Positions 56,313 through 64,000 of a DNA stretch of 64,000 bases are shown piece after piece. This stretch comes from Chthonomonas sp. UBA1950 (lineage in GTDB: Bacteria > Armatimonadota > Fimbriimonadia > Fimbriimonadales > Fimbriimonadaceae): the NCBI GenBank assembly GCA_002336105.1, contig DDEQ01000044.1, forward strand, positions 6,894 to 70,893, in the 5' to 3' direction. Numbering within the stretch: position 1 is the first letter of the stretch; every line of letters starts with the position of its first letter. Both the position numbers and the translations under genes were made by a program. The notes under the pieces were generated by a model that saw only the letters and a program-made list of their open reading frames with translations, did no database searches and was not told the DNA's origin.

Positions 56313-57305
56313 TTAGCCTTTTGGAACCTTCACCCGGTCCAGGGAAGCGTAGCCGGTACCTTCAACGACCTCACATCGGCTCAGGCGGTCAGCTAAGACC
56401 TCGGTCACACGGATTTTTCCGACCTTTTCGCCCGTCGATTCTCCCAGCATGACGGAAGGATTATCTGGGTCTGGGATAGATTCACCGGGATGAAACACCT
56501 CAAAAACATCGCCTGGTTGTAACCCTGCGTTCTTGCCTGCATTGATGTAAATGTTTCCTTTGCTATCCACCTGTGCGACTTTTGCGGACCACGGCGGAAG
56601 ACGGCTTGTCTGCTTCGCAATCAAAGCAAGAGCGTTCTTGATGGCTTGTCTGCACGCTTCGGCTAAAGGGCTCGTTTGGAATGATGAACGACCAAACCTG
56701 TAGTCATCTTTTTGATATTTCAGCGTGGAGTTCGTCGACTTTGCGCCACCGGTACCATGTGCTGCTGCGTAGATCTCGCCCGTTGTCGCGTCGATCAATC
56801 GAACGTCGATGTCTACACGAGCGGTGTAGCTGCCTGATCCACCCATGAAACCCATCGGGATAGAGCCGGTGAGGTCAGTTCCCGAATATGAGAATTCTGT
56901 GAGCGCTCCTCGCAGAATGAGCTGAGCACCCATGAGCTTGCCTTGTTGAGCCTTCGACGCGTCTGCAACTCCAGTTCTTTGTTGCTCGTCAGTTACGTTC
57001 TGTAGGGCTGCCCGCTCAACGGCGTCAAAGTTCCCTTGAGCAAGCATTTCAGTGATCGCCATTTCCGCCAGGCCAGCAGGGGCATTGTCCGGGGTGGGAC
57101 ACGCGTATCGGCTTGCACCTGGGGCGATAAGCACGGCAGCATCGGCTGAGGCAGATGGATCAGAGATAATGCTTGAGGCAAAGCTGATCTTGTTTTCAAA
57201 GTCGGAAACCCAAACACTTAATCTCGGTCCGAGCGTTGTGGTGGGTTGAATCCCGCCATGTGTTGCTGGACCAAGAAGCGCTAATAAAGCGATTCCAATA
57301 TTCAT
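56313..57305 (-). CDS. CsgG-like exported protein with FlgT-like C-terminal domain
   Basis: The 330-residue protein begins at the ATG complementary to 57303-57305, six bases after GGGAGA. It has a short signal-like N-terminus. The first part (about 25-210) looks like CsgG: LSVWVSDFENKISF, then LAEMAITEMLAQGNFDAVERA, GAQLILRGALTEFSY and VDIDVRLIDATTGEIYAAAHG. The C-terminal part (about 240-325) is like FlgT's end domain: INAGKNAGLQPGDVFEVFHPGE, EKVGKIRVTEVL. CsgG proteins form outer-membrane pores in curli systems, but no curli subunit genes are next to it. It follows a related protein gene by 15 bases, and the two probably form an operon. Confidence 0.82.
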   Translation of the reverse strand: MNIGIALLALLGPATHGGIQPTTTLGPRLSVWVSDFENKISFASSIISDPSASADAAVLIAPGASRYACPTPDNAPAGLAEMAITEMLAQGNFDAVERAALQNVTDEQQRTGVADASKAQQGKLMGAQLILRGALTEFSYSGTDLTGSIPMGFMGGSGSYTARVDIDVRLIDATTGEIYAAAHGTGGAKSTNSTLKYQKDDYRFGRSSFQTSPLAEACRQAIKNALALIAKQTSRLPPWSAKVAQVDSKGNIYINAGKNAGLQPGDVFEVFHPGESIPDPDNPSVMLGESTGEKVGKIRVTEVLADRLSRCEVVEGTGYASLDRVKVPKG

Positions 57306-57320
57306 AAGCAATCTCCCTTC

Positions 57321-58172
57321 TTATTTGGCCTTATCTTGGCCAAGAGGTTTGACCAAATAGCCAACCTCGTATCTTCCAGAATTCAATGTGGCCACGCTCA
57401 GTTTTGGTTGAACGGACGTGATAGTACAACGGCCAACGGGACCAGAAGTTACGTTTGCCGGGTCAAAAATCCCGAACTCCTGTCCGACTTTTGCGCCGAG
57501 TCGGAATCCTGCTGAAATGTACAGTTCTTCCGAACCTTCTTTAGTCTTTATGCCCTTGGCAATCTTTGCTTCGACTCCAACCAGCTTGTTGAGTTTTTTG
57601 ACCGCATCTTCTACAGCAAGTCTCGCGGACTGCCCGACCGGAGTTTGTCGAAAGCTGGCGCTCTTGAGTTTTGTGTCACCTGACTCATAGGTGGCGGTTT
57701 TTACCAGACCGGTAGCAGACCCGATTCCAGTGACCTCAATCGGAGCTTTCCCGTCTTCTTCAACTTTGAGCTTGATCTCAGTTGTGATATTCCAGCGTGT
57801 GTCGAGCATGTCCAGTGTTCGCAACCAAGTTAAGCCTTGGATTCCAGGGCGAACTTTCATGTTCGATACGGTTGCCGAAACATTAACCTTGCGCCCATTC
57901 AACATGCCCGTGTCGGAAGGACCATTCTCGAAAACTGCGATGGCGCTTGAGCTTGCCAGCGCGTTTGTCAGCAGGCCCGAAGTCAGTTGAGCCATTGCCT
58001 CTTGAGGCGGATAAACGTAGGCAGGGGATGCAACAGGCGTATCTCCCCAAGGTTCTTGAACGGGAGGAATCTTGTAGATCGCATCGACCTTGAAAGTCGA
58101 CGGCGCGCTCGTCTGAATGACGGGAGCACCAGCAGGTAAGAACGAATGAATCGCGATCAGGACAGGAATCAT
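57321..58172 (-). CDS. Exported protein related to the CsgG/FlgT-like neighbour
   Basis: The 283-residue protein begins at the ATG complementary to 58170-58172, after GAAAGGTG. The N-terminus (MIPVLIAIHSFLPAGAPVI) is signal-like. The central region has a pattern similar to the next protein: KVNVSATVSNMKVRPG, LKVEEDGKAPIEVTGIGSATG, then a helix RLAVEDAVKKLNKLVG. The end resembles the FlgT C-terminal domain (YISAGFRLGAKVGQEFGIFDP, GPVGRCTITSV). It lacks the clear first CsgG strand of the neighbour. The two genes are probably co-expressed and may form one envelope complex. Confidence 0.7.
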   Translation of the reverse strand: MIPVLIAIHSFLPAGAPVIQTSAPSTFKVDAIYKIPPVQEPWGDTPVASPAYVYPPQEAMAQLTSGLLTNALASSSAIAVFENGPSDTGMLNGRKVNVSATVSNMKVRPGIQGLTWLRTLDMLDTRWNITTEIKLKVEEDGKAPIEVTGIGSATGLVKTATYESGDTKLKSASFRQTPVGQSARLAVEDAVKKLNKLVGVEAKIAKGIKTKEGSEELYISAGFRLGAKVGQEFGIFDPANVTSGPVGRCTITSVQPKLSVATLNSGRYEVGYLVKPLGQDKAK

Positions 58173-58405
58173 AAAACACCTTTCATATGTGCACTAAACT
58201 TGATTCGACCACTTTACACTATAAAGGAACAATATGGCTATTTGCTAAACTGCCCAAACGCTTCTTTTTAGCGAGAGCATTAGTGTGAGTGTGTTTCTGT
58301 TTAGCTAATTAGGTCCAAAGTATCAATCGCAAAAAGGAGCTGATTGATTCACAGTGCGTGTGTATATCGCCCAATCGGCGGTCATCTGGCCCCTGGACCT
58401 CAAAA

Positions 58406-60193
58406 TCACCCGACTTTAAGAGCGACTCGGAATTGCTCTTTGTACAGTCTCGAATAGAGCCCCTCATTCTCGAGCAGTTCCTCGTGCGTACCCTTTTCGG
58501 TGATAACGCCCTGCTCAAGCACAACGATCAGATCAGCACTTACGATGGTTGACAGTCTATGAGCGACGACAAAGCTTGTTCGACCTTTCAATAGATTGTT
58601 GAGGGCGTGCTGGAGGAGGGCCTCGGTTGCTGAGTCGAGGGAAGAGGTCGCTTCGTCCAGAATTAGGATACGTGGGTCGGCAAGGAGAGCGCGTGCAATC
58701 GCCATGCGCTGCTTTTCGCCTACAGACAGCTTGATTCCGTCTTCGCCAATCTTTGTTTCGTACCCTTCCGGCAAAGCCATGATCGCTTGGTGAATCGCGG
58801 CTGCCTCGGCGGCGGCTTCGATTTCTTCATCGGAGGCATCTTCTCTTCCATACCGAATGTTCTCTCGGATGGTTGTGTTGAACAAGATGCTCTCTTGTGC
58901 GACAACGCCAACCTGCTTACGGTAGCTCAGAATTTGAGTATCACGGAGGTCGATGCCATCGACTGTGATTCGACCAGACTTGGGGTCATAGTTTCTTAGG
59001 AGCAAACTCGTGATTGTTGTTTTGCCACTGCCAGAGAATCCAACCAGCGCGACTGTTTGCCCGGGTTTGATGTCGAGTTCAATCCCTTTCAGAACGGGCT
59101 GATCCGGTTCGTACTCAAACCAGACGTTTTCAAACTTTACGTGTCCGGTTATTTTAGGCATCGGGAGCGCACTCGGATGATCAATAACCCGGTTAACAGT
59201 ATCCAGTGTCCTAAAGATACGGTTCATCGCCGCTTGTGCGCGGGCAAACGGGTCAACGACCATTAGGAATCGAACGATCGGACCGTAGATATAGCCAACG
59301 CTGAGAGAAAGGAAGACAACGAGCGTTCCTGCTCCCAATTCCCCTTTGAGGCATTGAAGGCCGCCGACGTACAGCACCGCGCCTGTCGCGATTCCACAAA
59401 GCGCATCGGCGATGGTCCAAAGGCTACTTCCTAGTGCGCCTTGTTGAACGTTCAGACCCATGAGTTCTCTGGTCGTGCTCATGAACGTTCGTGCTTCCCA
59501 TCGCTCCTGGCCAAATCCTTTCACGGTTTGGATGCCGGTGAGCTTTTCCTGCATCTGGCCGTACATCATGTCGCGTTTTCCGCGAATGAGGTCGCTCGTC
59601 GTTTGAAGAGGTTTCAGGAGGCGCCGGAAATTCCAGATATATACAGGAGCGATGATCAGGCTCAATCCGGCCAAGCGCCAGTTGATGGAGCAGAGCACAA
59701 TCATGACGAGGCCAAGTTGCGCAATGTCTCCGAGCACTTGGGTTAGGTTCGAGGTGATGAGACCTTGAACCGTGGCTGCATCGTTGATGACGTTGCTGAC
59801 TAGCTTTCCTGTTTGATTTTTCTCGTAATACGCTAGAGGCAGAGCTTGCATGTGGGCAAGCATTCGTTCACGAATAGCGAGAAGAAAGCTTTGGCCGAGT
59901 GTTGCCAACGAAACCGACTGTCCATAGCCAAGAGCGCCTTGAGCCAAAGCGAAGAAAACGATATAGAACAGATACAGCAGCGTGTTAATGGGCTCGCCAC
60001 GTTGCAGTTTGTTGACGATGTCGCCAAGGATCAGTGGCGGCAGAAGTCCGAACGCACTTTGGAGGACAGTCAGTAACAGTGCAAGTGCAACCATCCACTT
60101 GAACGGTCGTAGCTCTTGCATCAGCCGACGCATTGGCCGATGTATCGGCGTTTCGTCGACTTCTTGCTCTAAGGTTTGTTGCTGACGGGCCAT
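58406..60193 (-). CDS. ABC exporter, MsbA-like (transmembrane plus ATPase domain)
   Basis: The 595-residue protein is a fused half-transporter. Six membrane helices lie in residues 30-320, and the ATPase has Walker A GFSGSGKTT (near 384), Q-loop VGVVAQESILFN, signature KLSVGEKQR (near 485), Walker B with DEATSSLDS (near 510) and the switch His in VAHRLST. Proteins of this type flip lipids, lipid A precursors or drugs outward. MsbA is a possible identity given lpxB in this genome, but sequence alone does not prove it. The start is ATG at 60193. It is the only gene of its transcript as far as seen. Confidence 0.93.
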   Translation of the reverse strand: MARQQQTLEQEVDETPIHRPMRRLMQELRPFKWMVALALLLTVLQSAFGLLPPLILGDIVNKLQRGEPINTLLYLFYIVFFALAQGALGYGQSVSLATLGQSFLLAIRERMLAHMQALPLAYYEKNQTGKLVSNVINDAATVQGLITSNLTQVLGDIAQLGLVMIVLCSINWRLAGLSLIIAPVYIWNFRRLLKPLQTTSDLIRGKRDMMYGQMQEKLTGIQTVKGFGQERWEARTFMSTTRELMGLNVQQGALGSSLWTIADALCGIATGAVLYVGGLQCLKGELGAGTLVVFLSLSVGYIYGPIVRFLMVVDPFARAQAAMNRIFRTLDTVNRVIDHPSALPMPKITGHVKFENVWFEYEPDQPVLKGIELDIKPGQTVALVGFSGSGKTTITSLLLRNYDPKSGRITVDGIDLRDTQILSYRKQVGVVAQESILFNTTIRENIRYGREDASDEEIEAAAEAAAIHQAIMALPEGYETKIGEDGIKLSVGEKQRMAIARALLADPRILILDEATSSLDSATEALLQHALNNLLKGRTSFVVAHRLSTIVSADLIVVLEQGVITEKGTHEELLENEGLYSRLYKEQFRVALKVG

Positions 60194-60351
60194 GGTCTAA
60201 CTTTCAAAGTCTTACCCAAACCCAGGCGCCAGGTAGCCCATTTCTGAGCAAACTTTTCGGATTATCTTTGCTTGCCACCGATAGCGGGGCAAGGCTGTGA
60301 GTTTTGAAACAAAAGCACTCCCGTTCGGCCCAACCGGCGTGAACGGAAAGC

Positions 60352-60389
60352 AAAAACGGCAGATACTCTCACAAGCATCTACCGTTTTT
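60352..60389 (-). terminator. Terminator hairpin of the small SH3-like gene
   Basis: AAAAACGG-c-AGAT (60352-60364) pairs with ATCT-a-CCGTTTTT (60377-60389). Both ends have runs of A or T, so it could act on either strand. The 65-residue gene ends 19 bases away on the minus side. Confidence 0.75.
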
Positions 60390-60407
60390 GATGACCTAGA
60401 TTCTCTA

Positions 60408-60605
60408 TTAGTTCAGAATCTCTTCTGGTCCGACTGGGGCAAGTTCATCACGGTGCATTGCCGTCAGAACGCCATCATGGTTCACCACCAGGAATCCTTC
60501 GCATTCTCCCACGATGGTAACGAGATCCCCTGTATGCAAGAGCTTCAGGTAATCAGCGTTCACGCTTGCGAGTTTCCCGGGCATTAGCTCAACTTCGAGT
60601 GCCAT
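60408..60605 (-). CDS. Small 65-residue protein, SH3-like pattern, unknown function
   Basis: A short gene on the minus strand with a Shine-Dalgarno-like GAGGATGAG before its ATG (complement of 60603-60605) and its own terminator. The sequence has an SH3-like rhythm: KLLHTGDLVTIVGECEGFL, then VVNHDGVLTAMHRDELAPV. Such small barrel proteins bind proteins or nucleic acids. No family was recognised. The pairing of ribosome site, start and terminator makes a real gene likely. Confidence 0.6.
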   Translation of the reverse strand: MALEVELMPGKLASVNADYLKLLHTGDLVTIVGECEGFLVVNHDGVLTAMHRDELAPVGPEEILN

Positions 60606-60661
60606 AGTCTCATCCTCGGAAGGTTTGTCATATTATAAAGCTGTTATTTGGGGCAGATCAA

Positions 60662-61420
60662 TTGGGATTGAAAATTGTGGCAAAGCTGATGATCATAAGC
60701 TGTTTGGGCGTTACCGTTATTTTCGCAGGACGGAACTGGTCGAATCTGATGGATATGACGGTAAATGGGGCTGATCGGGTCGTAAACGCAAAGACCAACG
60801 CGATGCCGAAAATTCAGAGTCGGCTGAAACAGATTCATGTAAATGGGATGCCATCCAAGATTTTCTTAATTGCCTACAAGCAAGAACGAAACCTTGAGCT
60901 TTGGTTTGAACGCGAACCCAATAAGCCGTACGTTTTGTTCAACACATTCACAATCGCTGCGATGAGTGGTGGCCCTGGTCCGAAACGAAAAGAGGGTGAT
61001 CGTCAGGTGCCCGAAGGTGTTTATCACATCGAAAGCTTTAACCCTTCCAGCCGGTTTCATTTGTCTTTGCGCGTGAGCTACCCAAACAGCAGCGACAAAA
61101 TACGATCCGACCAGAAGCATCCGGGCTCTGACATCTACATACACGGCGATAACAGAAGCATCGGTTGTTTGGCGATGACTGACCCAATCATCGAAGAGAT
61201 CTATCTTCTTGCGTTGTCAGCTAAGAAGAGTACGATCCCCGTCTATATCTTTCCGTGCCGAATGTCCGGTCCCAGTTATGCAAGCCTAAAGGATTCGCAC
61301 CGAAACCTTGCTTCGTTTTGGTATGAGCTTGAACCGATCTATGGGGCTGTGACAAAAACAAACCGCCCAGTCCAAGTTGAAATTGGACCAGGCGGTGAGT
61401 ATCGTTTGATTTCGAATTAG
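60662..61420 (+). CDS. L,D-transpeptidase (YkuD-like)
   Basis: L,D-transpeptidases form 3-3 crosslinks in peptidoglycan or attach proteins to it. The 252-residue protein has an N-terminal membrane segment (VAKLMIISCLGVTVIFAG) and a catalytic domain from about residue 65. The active-site motif is IHGDNRSIGCLAM, with the His and the catalytic Cys, followed by TDPIIEEIY. This matches the H-x-n-[ST]-x-G-C-x pattern. The YkuD domain is of the YafK/ErfK-like type. The start is TTG 60662 (TTG 60668 and GTG 60677 are alternatives). Its stop overlaps the rplK stop on the other strand. Confidence 0.85.
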   Translation: MGLKIVAKLMIISCLGVTVIFAGRNWSNLMDMTVNGADRVVNAKTNAMPKIQSRLKQIHVNGMPSKIFLIAYKQERNLELWFEREPNKPYVLFNTFTIAAMSGGPGPKRKEGDRQVPEGVYHIESFNPSSRFHLSLRVSYPNSSDKIRSDQKHPGSDIYIHGDNRSIGCLAMTDPIIEEIYLLALSAKKSTIPVYIFPCRMSGPSYASLKDSHRNLASFWYELEPIYGAVTKTNRPVQVEIGPGGEYRLISN

Positions 61421-61842
61421 TCTTCGATTCGAACGCCCATGGATCGAGCTGAACCTGCGATGATTCGCATGGCCATCTCTTCGTTGTCCGTATTAAGGTC
61501 TGACATCTTGGTCTTAGCGACTTCTCGAAGCTTGTCTTTGGTCAAAACGCCAGCTTTGTCGGTCTTTGGGTTGCTGGCGCCGCGCTCAATACCGGCGGCT
61601 CTCTTGATCAAGTCGGTAACGAGGGGTTGCTTGACTCGGAACGTGTAGGATCGATCTTCGAAAACGACGATCTCGACCGGCATGACGAAGCCCATGTTTG
61701 GAGCAGTCTGCTCGTTGAACTTCTTCAGGAACTCCATCATGTTGATGCCGGCCTGACCGAGTGCAGGACCGACGGGAGGAGCTGGCGTACCCTTACCGGC
61801 AGGAATGTTCAGGTTGATGATGCGTGTGATTTTCTTGGCCAT
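61417..61842 (-). CDS. rplK: 50S ribosomal protein L11
   Basis: L11 binds 23S rRNA at the GTPase-associated centre and is needed for the stringent response. The 141-residue product, starting at the ATG complementary to 61840-61842, is the normal length: KKITRIINLNIPAGKGTPAP, GPALGQAGINMMEFLKKFNE, VTDLIKRAAGIERGASNPKT. The frame is open further upstream, but that part is leader. It stands alone: nusG, secE, rplA, rplJ and rplL, the usual neighbours, are not present, and the next gene downstream is convergent. Confidence 0.97.
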   Translation of the reverse strand: MAKKITRIINLNIPAGKGTPAPPVGPALGQAGINMMEFLKKFNEQTAPNMGFVMPVEIVVFEDRSYTFRVKQPLVTDLIKRAAGIERGASNPKTDKAGVLTKDKLREVAKTKMSDLNTDNEEMAMRIIAGSARSMGVRIED

Positions 61843-61903
61843 CGCAAATCTCTTGTTTGGTTTAGCGCCGGAAGAGAGGGAAGCATCACCCGGGCAACAA
61901 AAG

Positions 61904-61909
61904 AGTATA
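61904..61909 (-). promoter_or_regulatory. Likely -10 box of the rplK promoter
   Basis: On the minus strand the sequence reads TGG-TATACT, an extended -10. Transcription would start near 61897, giving a leader of about 55 bases before rplK. No good -35 was found. Confidence 0.5.
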
Positions 61910-62042
61910 CCACGTTGTCGAAGCCTGACTTGTAAGCCAACGCTGGGCATCTGCTTGTCAAAAGAGGCGTAGAAGTCCAGACAAGCGCAACTATGCCGTC
62001 AACGAAGAACCTTTAACTTCTCGCCGGGTACCCTTGAATTCT

Positions 62043-64000
62043 ATGGCTGACCGATATGAGCCTCAGGCTTTTGAAGCCAAATGGCGCGAACTGTGGATGA
62101 AAGCGGACCTTTTCCGCACCCGTGAAGAAGAAGATCGACCGAAGTTCTATGGACTCGATTTCTTCCCCTATCCCAGTGGTGCCGGGCTTAGTGTAGGTCA
62201 CTGCCGAAACTATGTTCCAACCGACGTTATTTGCCGCATGAAGTATATGCAGGGCTATAACGTATTGCATCCGATGGGTTTTGATGCCTTCGGACTTCCA
62301 GCCGAAAACGAAGCTATCAAACGCAAAAGCCATCCGGCACCGATGATCGAAAGATATGCTGCAACTTACCGGCGGCAGATGGAACTGATCGGAATTGGTT
62401 ACGACTGGAGTCGGTCATTCAAGTCGTCGGACCCTCATTACTATCACTGGACGCAGTGGATTTTTCAACTCTTGTATAAGCGAGGTTTAGCTTATCGAGC
62501 GGATGCTCCGGTGAACTGGTGTCCCAAAGATAAGACGGCGCTGGCTAACGAGGAAGTCGTTGGTGGGTTGTGTGAGCGTTGTGGAACTCCAGTAGAGAAA
62601 CGAAACATCCCGCAGTGGTACTTCAAGATCACTGAATACGGTCAGCGACTCATCGACGACCTCGATACGCTTGACTGGCCCGATGGAATCAAGGTTCAGC
62701 AACGTAACTGGATCGGCAGAAGTGAAGGTGTGCAGTTCCGAATTCTCGTTGCCAATGATGCGCATACTGCGAGCGCATCTGACGTCCAGGTCTTCGATCT
62801 CAATGCCGAAACTCCGGAAAGTTTGACACCAAAGAGTCAGTCGTTCGAAGTGTTTACCACTCGGATTGACACCCTCTTCGGGATGACCTTCTGCGTTCTT
62901 TCTCCTGAGCATGCAATGGTGGAGAAACTGCCGGTTAGCGATGAAGATCGAGCCCGTATTCAGCAGTACCAAGCTCAGGCTCGAGCCCTGAGCGACGTGG
63001 ACCGAACCGCTGAGAATCGCGAGAAGACAGGCGTTTTCACCGGGGCTTATGCAATTAACCCAGCTAACGGACACAAAGTGCCAATCTGGATAGCCGACTA
63101 TGTACTTGCGACCTACGGAACAGGCGCGATCATGGCGGTTCCAGCCCACGACCAACGAGACTTTGACTTCGCCACCAAGTTTGGCATTGACGTGATCCCT
63201 GTCATCAAGCCGACCGAGGAGTACTTCGCAGCCAACGGCGTGACACTGGAGGAGTACAAGGACAACCCAACCGCGTATCCCGTATTCGAGACCAAAGAAT
63301 CGATTCTGATCAACTCGGGCGAGTACACAGGAATGACTGTTAAAGCCGCCCAAGAGAGCCTCGGTGTCTGGGTTGAGGCACTGGAGATTGGTCAGCGAAA
63401 GATTCAATACAAACTACGAGATTGGTTGATTTCCCGCCAGAGGTATTGGGGATGCCCGATTCCGGTCATTCATAGTAAAGAAGGCGAAATTCAGCTCGTT
63501 CCAGAAGACCAACTTCCTGTTGAGTTGCCGGTTGTCGAGCATTATGAGCCAGCAGGAGACGGATCTTCGCCTCTAGCACATATCCCCGAGTTCGTTAATG
63601 TCACTGACCTAGATGGTTCCATGGGACACCGAGAAACAGACACCATGGGTGGTTTTGCGTGCTCTTCTTGGTACTTCCTAAGGTTCTGCGACCCAGCAAA
63701 TGACGAAAAAGGCTGGAGTCTAGACAAGGCCAATTATTGGATGCCGGTGGACTGCTATGTTGGAGGCGCTGAGCATGCCGTCATGCATCTTCTTTATGCG
63801 CGGTTCTGGACCAAGGTGCTCTACGATGCAGGTTTGGTGAAGTCAATCGAGCCGTTTGCTCGTTTGCAGAATCAAGGCCAGGTCTTGGCGCTCACTCCCT
63901 ACCGAAAGCCACGAGAAGGAGAATCTCTCGGGGTTGGCGAGGATGGCATCCTGACATCGTTCGCAGAGGCAAAAACTCTCCCACAAGAGGATCTCACTTG
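62043..64000 (+). CDS. leuS: Leucyl-tRNA synthetase, 3' partial
   Basis: The enzyme charges tRNA-Leu with leucine. The 652 codons seen cover the N-terminus, the catalytic Rossmann fold and the editing domain; the rest lies beyond the window. The HIGH region reads FPYPSGAGLSVGHCRNYVPT, as in bacterial LeuRS. Further motifs are NVLHPMGFDAFGLPAENEAI, ANEEVVGGLCERCGTPVEKR, and the editing-domain stretch VFTTRIDTLFGMTFCVLSPEH with the Thr-rich start and the Asp-containing loop YGTGAIMAVPAHDQRDFDF. RQRYWGCPIPVIH and MGGFACSSWYFLRF come later. The start is ATG 62043, eight bases after TACCCT. Confidence 0.97.
   Translation, partial: MADRYEPQAFEAKWRELWMKADLFRTREEEDRPKFYGLDFFPYPSGAGLSVGHCRNYVPTDVICRMKYMQGYNVLHPMGFDAFGLPAENEAIKRKSHPAPMIERYAATYRRQMELIGIGYDWSRSFKSSDPHYYHWTQWIFQLLYKRGLAYRADAPVNWCPKDKTALANEEVVGGLCERCGTPVEKRNIPQWYFKITEYGQRLIDDLDTLDWPDGIKVQQRNWIGRSEGVQFRILVANDAHTASASDVQVFDLNAETPESLTPKSQSFEVFTTRIDTLFGMTFCVLSPEHAMVEKLPVSDEDRARIQQYQAQARALSDVDRTAENREKTGVFTGAYAINPANGHKVPIWIADYVLATYGTGAIMAVPAHDQRDFDFATKFGIDVIPVIKPTEEYFAANGVTLEEYKDNPTAYPVFETKESILINSGEYTGMTVKAAQESLGVWVEALEIGQRKIQYKLRDWLISRQRYWGCPIPVIHSKEGEIQLVPEDQLPVELPVVEHYEPAGDGSSPLAHIPEFVNVTDLDGSMGHRETDTMGGFACSSWYFLRFCDPANDEKGWSLDKANYWMPVDCYVGGAEHAVMHLLYARFWTKVLYDAGLVKSIEPFARLQNQGQVLALTPYRKPREGESLGVGEDGILTSFAEAKTLPQEDLT

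Noticed and set aside
61843..61950. N-terminal extension of L11 (about 36 residues)
   Set aside because: The extension has no similarity to L11, covers the promoter-like TATACT, and the internal ATG gives the normal 141-residue protein.

Overview
This window looks like chromosomal DNA from a diderm (LPS-bearing) bacterium of intermediate GC. The mixture of gene families suggests the Armatimonadota, perhaps a Fimbriimonas-like lineage. That placement is an inference from gene content, not from a search. Support for a two-membrane envelope comes from an LpxB, an OstA/LptD-like beta-barrel protein ending in Phe, CsgG-like proteins, lipoproteins and an MsbA-like ABC exporter. No rRNA, tRNA, CRISPR array, insertion sequence or prophage was seen. 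Coding is dense on both strands, and several convergent gene pairs overlap at their 3' ends.

Layout. 1-2.2 kb: a partial membrane-anchored beta-sandwich protein, then a decayed apolipoprotein N-acyltransferase (lnt) remnant with an amber codon. 2.5-11.2 kb: the membrane arm of respiratory complex I (nuoH, J, K, L, M, N). A short uroporphyrinogen-decarboxylase-like gene is spliced between nuoM and nuoN, and a small beta-rich protein follows nuoN. 11.2-18.3 kb: a CZB-type chemoreceptor, a lipoprotein, xylulokinase, ribosomal protein S1 and dephospho-CoA kinase. 18.3-28 kb: a surface/envelope block with a CsgG-like repeat protein, a large secreted protein, an Ig-OstA-barrel protein, an unknown exported protein and a low-molecular-weight phosphatase. 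28-32.4 kb (minus strand): an MFS transporter, lpxB carrying an internal acyl-carrier-protein-like insert, and a SurA/PpiC-like foldase. 32.5-39.5 kb: lexA, a glycyl-radical activase, a GtaA-type glutaminase, a HAD hydrolase, a DCC protein, dapB and an endonuclease/phosphatase. 39.8-47 kb: a YncE/phosphoesterase fusion, a Cys-rich protein with a CPCC redoxin, a SpoU methyltransferase, and pstA-pstC-pstS without pstB. 47-55.9 kb: priA, gcvPA-gcvH, an AraC regulator, trmD, an MrfA-type helicase and a Gph-like phosphatase. 56.3-64 kb: two CsgG/FlgT-like exported proteins, an ABC exporter, a small SH3-like protein, an L,D-transpeptidase, rplK and the 5' part of leuS.

The most unusual observations are these: the ACP-like domain embedded in LpxB; the URO-D-like gene inside the nuo operon with an apparent CTG start overlapping the nuoM stop; the lnt remnant whose only stop falls at the catalytic-lysine position; hairpins that bury start codons or Shine-Dalgarno sites (trmD and the glutaminase gene); and repeated TAnnnT boxes 6-8 nt before start codons, which suggest leaderless mRNAs.
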